From the NCBI GenBank assembly GCA_963835495.1, contig CAWIFQ010000005.1, positions 1,860,001 to 1,924,000 of the forward strand: a stretch of DNA of 64,000 nucleotides. Reading direction: 5' to 3'. The stretch's first letter is position 1; every line of letters starts with the position of its first letter. The position numbers and the translations under genes were made by a program. This DNA is from Acaudatibacter sp963835495. Lineage in GTDB: Bacteria > Pseudomonadota > Alphaproteobacteria > Caulobacterales > Caulobacteraceae. Below the pieces are notes generated by a model. It made no database searches, was not told the DNA's origin, and saw nothing but the letters and a program-made list of their open reading frames with translations. Shown piece after piece: positions 60,994-64,000 of the stretch.

Positions 60994-61779
60994 CTAGTTC
61001 AGATCTCTCGACAGGATGAGCTTCAGCGTCAGGCGGTCGGTAGCCCGAGTCAGGCCGAAACCGACGCCGACTTCGACGTTGATCGGCTTGCCGTTGTAGT
61101 CGATCACCGCGAAAAGCTGGTGCGTCTGCTCGCGGGCGGGCAAGAAGCCGCGCAACTGGCCGAAGTCGTCGTACTCCTCTGCCGCGACCGCCCAGGCGCT
61201 GGTCAGATTGTAGTCGAGGCGGGTCTCAGGGGCGAAATCGAGCCGCGAGAAGCCCTTCCAGGAGTTGTCCAGGATCGGGTTGAAGATCAAGTCCGCCTTG
61301 CCGAACCTCCAGCCGACGATTGGCCGGATCTCCTGGGTGTAGCGGTTGGGGTCCCAGTGCCGGGCGTTGAAGCTGAACTCGAAATTGACCCCGTAGAAGA
61401 AGCTGCGCTTGGCGGCGTTCGGCTCGACGATGAGCGCGCGGAGCTTGAAGCCGTCGATCGTCGCATGGCCGTCGCCCGGCACACTGTAGAGCGGGAGGTA
61501 GAGGCCACCCTCAAGCCAGTCGGTGACGCCATAGGCCCACTCGGGGACTCCGTTGAGGGCGTGGTTGGAGACGAGCCCGGCCGGAAAGGCCGGGGTCTTG
61601 GCCCCGTCTGGAGTGTAGTTGTCGTGGAGCGTCAGGTTGAACACACCTGGCGCGGCGATCTCGGCGTTGTAGACCTGGATTTCATCCGTCTGCGCCTTCG
61701 CGTTTCCAGACACTCCGGCGCCCAGACCAATGCAGAGCAGGAACAAGATCCAAACCGACGCGGATGGTGGGAACTTCAT
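60994..61779 (-). CDS. Outer-membrane beta-barrel-like protein
   Basis: About 261 residues with a signal peptide (MKFPPSASVWILFLLCIGLG, cleavage after AKA). The mature protein alternates hydrophobic and polar residues in long strands: APGVFNLTLHDNYTPDG, YGVTDWLEGGLYLPLYSVPG, FFYGVNFEFSFNARHWDPN, and NVEVGVGFGLTRATDRLTLK. This is like the transporter-type barrels of the phenol-degradation MetA-like family. Function unknown. The start could also be 18 bases upstream (61797). Confidence 0.65.
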   Translation of the reverse strand: MKFPPSASVWILFLLCIGLGAGVSGNAKAQTDEIQVYNAEIAAPGVFNLTLHDNYTPDGAKTPAFPAGLVSNHALNGVPEWAYGVTDWLEGGLYLPLYSVPGDGHATIDGFKLRALIVEPNAAKRSFFYGVNFEFSFNARHWDPNRYTQEIRPIVGWRFGKADLIFNPILDNSWKGFSRLDFAPETRLDYNLTSAWAVAAEEYDDFGQLRGFLPAREQTHQLFAVIDYNGKPINVEVGVGFGLTRATDRLTLKLILSRDLN

Positions 61780-62011
61780 CTGGGCCAGATAATCCATTGC
61801 TTGGACGGTGGACGCGGTCCTCAGCGGGTCCGGTGCTCCAATGTATCCCCGCAGGCGACGCTCGACACCTTCAGATCTCGCCAGGACGCCGAAAGGCGAG
61901 AAGTAAGCTCGCTGGTCGCGCTGCGCCTGTCAAAGATCTGGTCACGAAATGAGCCATGACCGGTCCGCCCTGGTCGTCCGACTTTCCCGTCACGCTGCTG
62001 ACGGCAACGGT

Positions 62012-62027
62012 GGTTTCACGTGAAACC
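62012..62027. promoter_or_regulatory. parS-like 16-bp perfect palindrome
   Basis: GGTTTCACGTGAAACC at 62012-62027 is a perfect palindrome whose 14-bp core, GTTTCACGTGAAAC, equals the core of the ParB-binding parS consensus of Caulobacter and Bacillus. It lies in the intergenic stretch 61780-62197 (about 420 bases), which holds no gene and otherwise only the regulator's operator. parS sites usually lie near the replication origin, with ParB/Spo0J loading there. No parAB or gidAB gene is in this window. Confidence 0.6.
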
Positions 62028-62183
62028 CTGTGGGGTGGAAGACTGCGAAGGCGATCGTTGGCGGGCAGAAGACGGCCTGTCGTCTCGCTTAGCTTCGTGA
62101 GTTGCGCCTCGCTCTCGCCGCTGACCTTTCAGCGATGGGCCAACCCGGCGCAATTGCCACTCGCCAACGTCTCGGGGGCCCTG

Positions 62184-62195
62184 CTAACATGTCAG
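62184..62195 (+). promoter_or_regulatory. Operator motif copy 4 abutting the gntR start codon
   Basis: CTAACATGTCAG, extended to the 14-base near-palindrome GCTAACATGTCAGC (62183-62196), ends 2 bases before the regulator ATG at 62198. It is one base from copies 2 and 3. This position fits negative autoregulation. It is the most symmetric of the four sites. Confidence 0.65.
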
Positions 62196-62197
62196 CT

Positions 62198-62887
62198 ATG
62201 ACCGCCGCCGCCGTCGATCTGCGTGAAACCTCCAAGGCCGAACGGGTGTATGAGCACCTGCGCCGCGGCATTCGCGAACTCGTCCTGCCGCCCGGCGCGC
62301 CGCTGCGCAAGGAGGAACTCGCCCTGGAGCTGGGAGTCTCCCGCGCCCCGGTCAGCGAGGCGATCGCCCGGCTGGCTGAGGAAGGCCTGGCTGAGGTGTT
62401 CCCGCAGCACGGCAGCTTCGTCGCCCCGATCCGGGCGGCCGACGTGCGCGAGAGCCTGTTCATCCGCACCGCGCTGGAGACCGAAGCGATGCGGCGTCTG
62501 GCGGTCGCGGCCGACGACGCCTTCATGGCGCGCCTCGACGAGAACATCGCGCTGCAGGCCGAGGCGCTGGCCGACGGCGACCTGGCCCGCTTCTACGATC
62601 TCGACGAGGCGCTGCACGGCCTGCTGTTCGCCGCGGTCGAGAGTCCGCGGGCCACGCGGCTGCTCGACGCCGCCCGCGCGCCGCTCGACCGCGTCCGCCG
62701 CCTCGCCCTGCCGGAGCCCGGCCGGCCGGAAGCCACCTTCGCCGAGCACCTGCGGCTGGTGGAGGCGGTGCGCTCGGGCGACGCCGAATTCGCCGCCTCG
62801 GCCATGCGCGTCCACCTCGCCATGGTCGCCCGGACGGTCGAGGGGGAGCTGAGCAAGATGGAGGAGGCGCCGGCCAGGCGCGCATAG
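62198..62887 (+). CDS. GntR-family (FCD) transcription regulator
   Basis: A 229-residue protein. The winged helix at residues about 15-80 (AERVYEHLRRGIRELVLPPG; KEELALELGVSRAPVSEAIA; LAEEGLAEVFPQHGSFVAPI) is followed by an all-helical FCD ligand domain with RTALETEAMRRLA, DLDEALHGLLF and AEHLRLVEAVRSGD, which carry the metal and ligand His and Asp positions. FCD regulators are usually repressors released by sugar acids or related catabolites. The CTAACATGYCAG operators at this gene and at the other locus genes make it the likely local repressor. ATG 62198 is preferred; the ATG at 62189 lies in the operator. Confidence 0.85.
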   Translation: MTAAAVDLRETSKAERVYEHLRRGIRELVLPPGAPLRKEELALELGVSRAPVSEAIARLAEEGLAEVFPQHGSFVAPIRAADVRESLFIRTALETEAMRRLAVAADDAFMARLDENIALQAEALADGDLARFYDLDEALHGLLFAAVESPRATRLLDAARAPLDRVRRLALPEPGRPEATFAEHLRLVEAVRSGDAEFAASAMRVHLAMVARTVEGELSKMEEAPARRA

Positions 62888-62892
62888 AATCG

Positions 62893-63657
62893 ATGCCCTA
62901 TCCCGAAGCTTCGGGCGAGCAGATCGCCTTCTTCCGCGAGCACGGTTGGCTCGTGGTCAAGGACGCCGTCCCGCAGGACCACCTCGACGAACTCGAGGCC
63001 CAGTGCGAGGTGTTGATCCGCGAGAAGGACAAGCTGGCCAACGACTGGGCCTGGTCGGACAAGGAGGACGTCAAGGAACGTTCGTTCCGCATCATCCAGT
63101 CCTCGCCCTCGTTCGTCTGGAAGGACATCAAGACCCAACCTTACCGCAAGTGGTTGATCCAGTTCGGCAATGCGCTGATGGGGATGGAGCTCAGCTACTG
63201 GTACGACCAGTTCCTGGCCAAGCCGCCGGGCCGCAGCGCGCCGACCTACTGGCACCAGGACGAGGGCTACTGGGGCCGCAACCTCGACGACAAGGGCGTC
63301 ACCGGCTGGATCCCGCTGCAGGACGTCGACGCCAACAATGGCTGCATGCACTTCATCGATCGCGGCCACCTCGATGGGGTCCTGCCGCACCACTTGGTCG
63401 AGGGGATGCAGAGCGACCTGCTCACCTGCGAGGTCGACGAGACCCGCGCAGTGATCTGCCCGATCAGCCGCGGCGACGTCACCTTCCACCACTCCAAGAC
63501 CCCGCATATGACCAACGCCAACAACTCCGACGGCTGGCGCAAGGCGGTCACCAACCACATGCAGCAGGTCGGCGCCGGCGGCGAGGGCGACCACTATCCG
63601 TGGAAGATCCTGGTCAACCAGCGCACCGGCGAACGCATCGTCCCGGCCAGCCGCTGA
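62893..63657 (+). CDS. Phytanoyl-CoA dioxygenase-family (PhyH) protein
   Basis: A 254-residue Fe(II)/2-oxoglutarate dioxygenase fold. SGEQIAFFREHGWLVVKDAV opens the domain. The iron ligands are His and Asp in TYWHQDEGYWG and the distal His in VTFHHSKTPHMTNANNS. Such enzymes hydroxylate diverse small molecules; phytanoyl-CoA is only the namesake. It follows gntR after 5 bases and precedes the sugar symporter, so it probably acts on a sugar-linked aglycone, methylated sugar or related compound. 2-Oxoglutarate would also be a product of a pentose branch of the pathway. Confidence 0.82.
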   Translation: MPYPEASGEQIAFFREHGWLVVKDAVPQDHLDELEAQCEVLIREKDKLANDWAWSDKEDVKERSFRIIQSSPSFVWKDIKTQPYRKWLIQFGNALMGMELSYWYDQFLAKPPGRSAPTYWHQDEGYWGRNLDDKGVTGWIPLQDVDANNGCMHFIDRGHLDGVLPHHLVEGMQSDLLTCEVDETRAVICPISRGDVTFHHSKTPHMTNANNSDGWRKAVTNHMQQVGAGGEGDHYPWKILVNQRTGERIVPASR

Positions 63658-63771
63658 GGCGCGATATGGTGTCTTAGCGATCCTTCACTCGACGGATGGG
63701 CGCGCGCCTGTCACCAATGGCGGCAAACGAGCGGTCGGCTGAACTGGCCGGCAGGGAAGTCCAGGAGAGCC

Positions 63772-64000
63772 ATGTCAGTCAGTGCCCCGGCGAACGATCC
63801 GCCCCTCAAGGCAGCCGAGCCGCGTCAGACGTCAGCCGCGGGCATGGCCTCGCCGCGTCGGCGCCAACCACGCCGCGCGATCGTCGAAGCTCGGGCTGGG
63901 CGCCCTGACCGTCTACGGCTCCGGCGCCCTGGTCGAGAACATCACGACGCTGGGTGGTCGGCAGCCTGCTGCTGTTCTACCTCACCATCATCTGCGGTCT
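63772..64000 (+). CDS. GPH-family sugar:cation symporter, N-terminus (partial, frameshifts)
   Basis: The gene starts at ATG 63772 (AGGAGAG ahead) and leaves the window. After a variable 35-residue start, the sequence gives SSKLGLGALTVYGSGALVEN and then TLVVGSLLLFYLTIICGL, the first two membrane helices of the glycoside-pentoside-hexuronide symporter family in the MFS. Two frame changes are needed, near 63875 and at 63951 (CTGGGTGGTC, one extra G). It is third in the gntR-PhyH operon and is the inner-membrane sugar importer expected for the locus. Confidence 0.7.
   Translation, partial: MSVSAPANDPPLKAAEPRQTSAAGMASPRRRQPRRAIVEARAGRPDRLRLRRPGREHHDAGWSAACCCSTSPSSAV

Noticed and set aside
63770..63777. 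CATGTCAG at the symporter start as a fifth operator copy
   Set aside because: Only the right half of the motif matches, and it coincides with the ATGTCA of the start codon. It is likely chance, and the gene is already downstream of operator copy 4.
1..64000. Mobile elements, prophage, CRISPR array or tRNA/rRNA genes
   Set aside because: I found no transposase, integrase or phage motif, no regularly spaced direct repeats, and no cloverleaf or rRNA-like sequence. The repeats seen are palindromic intergenic elements.

Overview
The window is GC-rich (roughly 68-70 % by eye) alphaproteobacterial chromosome, most likely Caulobacteraceae (Caulobacter/Phenylobacterium-like). Pointers are a DivJ-like cell-cycle kinase, a MucR/Ros regulator, aerobic cobaltochelatase CobT, a CYP153-type P450, DUF2336 and DUF1491 proteins, a TonB-dependent receptor and families of palindromic intergenic repeats. 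I saw no rRNA, tRNA, CRISPR array, insertion sequence or phage gene.

Layout. 1-9.3 kb: the end of an acyl-CoA dehydrogenase, an aminotransferase, an aldo/keto reductase, bifunctional PutA, a DUF2089/SHOCT-like regulatory operon and a GNAT gene. 9.6-25.3 kb: housekeeping and exported proteins (GNAT, Inh-type protease inhibitor, CobT, lactate dehydrogenase, dienelactone hydrolase, GFA protein, AcuI-like reductase, TrxC-like thioredoxin, crotonase, zinc alcohol dehydrogenase, PI-PLC-like protein, DUF1491). 25.3-31.1 kb: signalling (DivJ-like kinase, divergent soluble kinase, SufE, PAS protein, MucR, DUF2336). 31.2-41.6 kb: lipid/alkane/alcohol oxidation (crotonase, two GMC oxidoreductases, acyl-CoA synthetase, CYP153-like P450, MaoC, SDR). 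41.7-46.8 kb: S9 peptidase, acetyltransferase, hybrid histidine kinase. 46.9-48.5 kb: a stripped lasso-peptide-type operon (B2 leader peptidase, a chimeric mini-gene, HprK-like kinase) with no cyclase or recognisable precursor.

48.6-64 kb is the most coherent system, a sugar-utilisation locus: TonB receptor, GH78-type rhamnosidase and UxaA-type dehydratase on the minus strand; on the plus strand an AKR sugar dehydrogenase, FucU mutarotase, COG3618 lactonase, XylX-like FAH-fold keto-deoxy-acid enzyme and DUF2961/GH172 glycosidase; then a GntR/FCD regulator, a phytanoyl-CoA-dioxygenase-family protein and the start of a GPH sugar symporter. Together they spell a non-phosphorylative pathway for a sugar with L-fucose/D-arabinose stereochemistry. 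A 12-bp palindrome-like motif, CTAACATGYCAG, recurs before the receptor (twice), in the divergent dehydratase/dehydrogenase promoter and directly before the regulator gene. It is the likely operator of this locus. A perfect 16-bp parS-like palindrome lies just upstream of the regulator.

Many genes carry single-base frameshifts (about 20, mostly one extra base, some in G or C runs) while reading intact on both sides. I treat them as probable sequencing or assembly indels and annotate the genes as whole.
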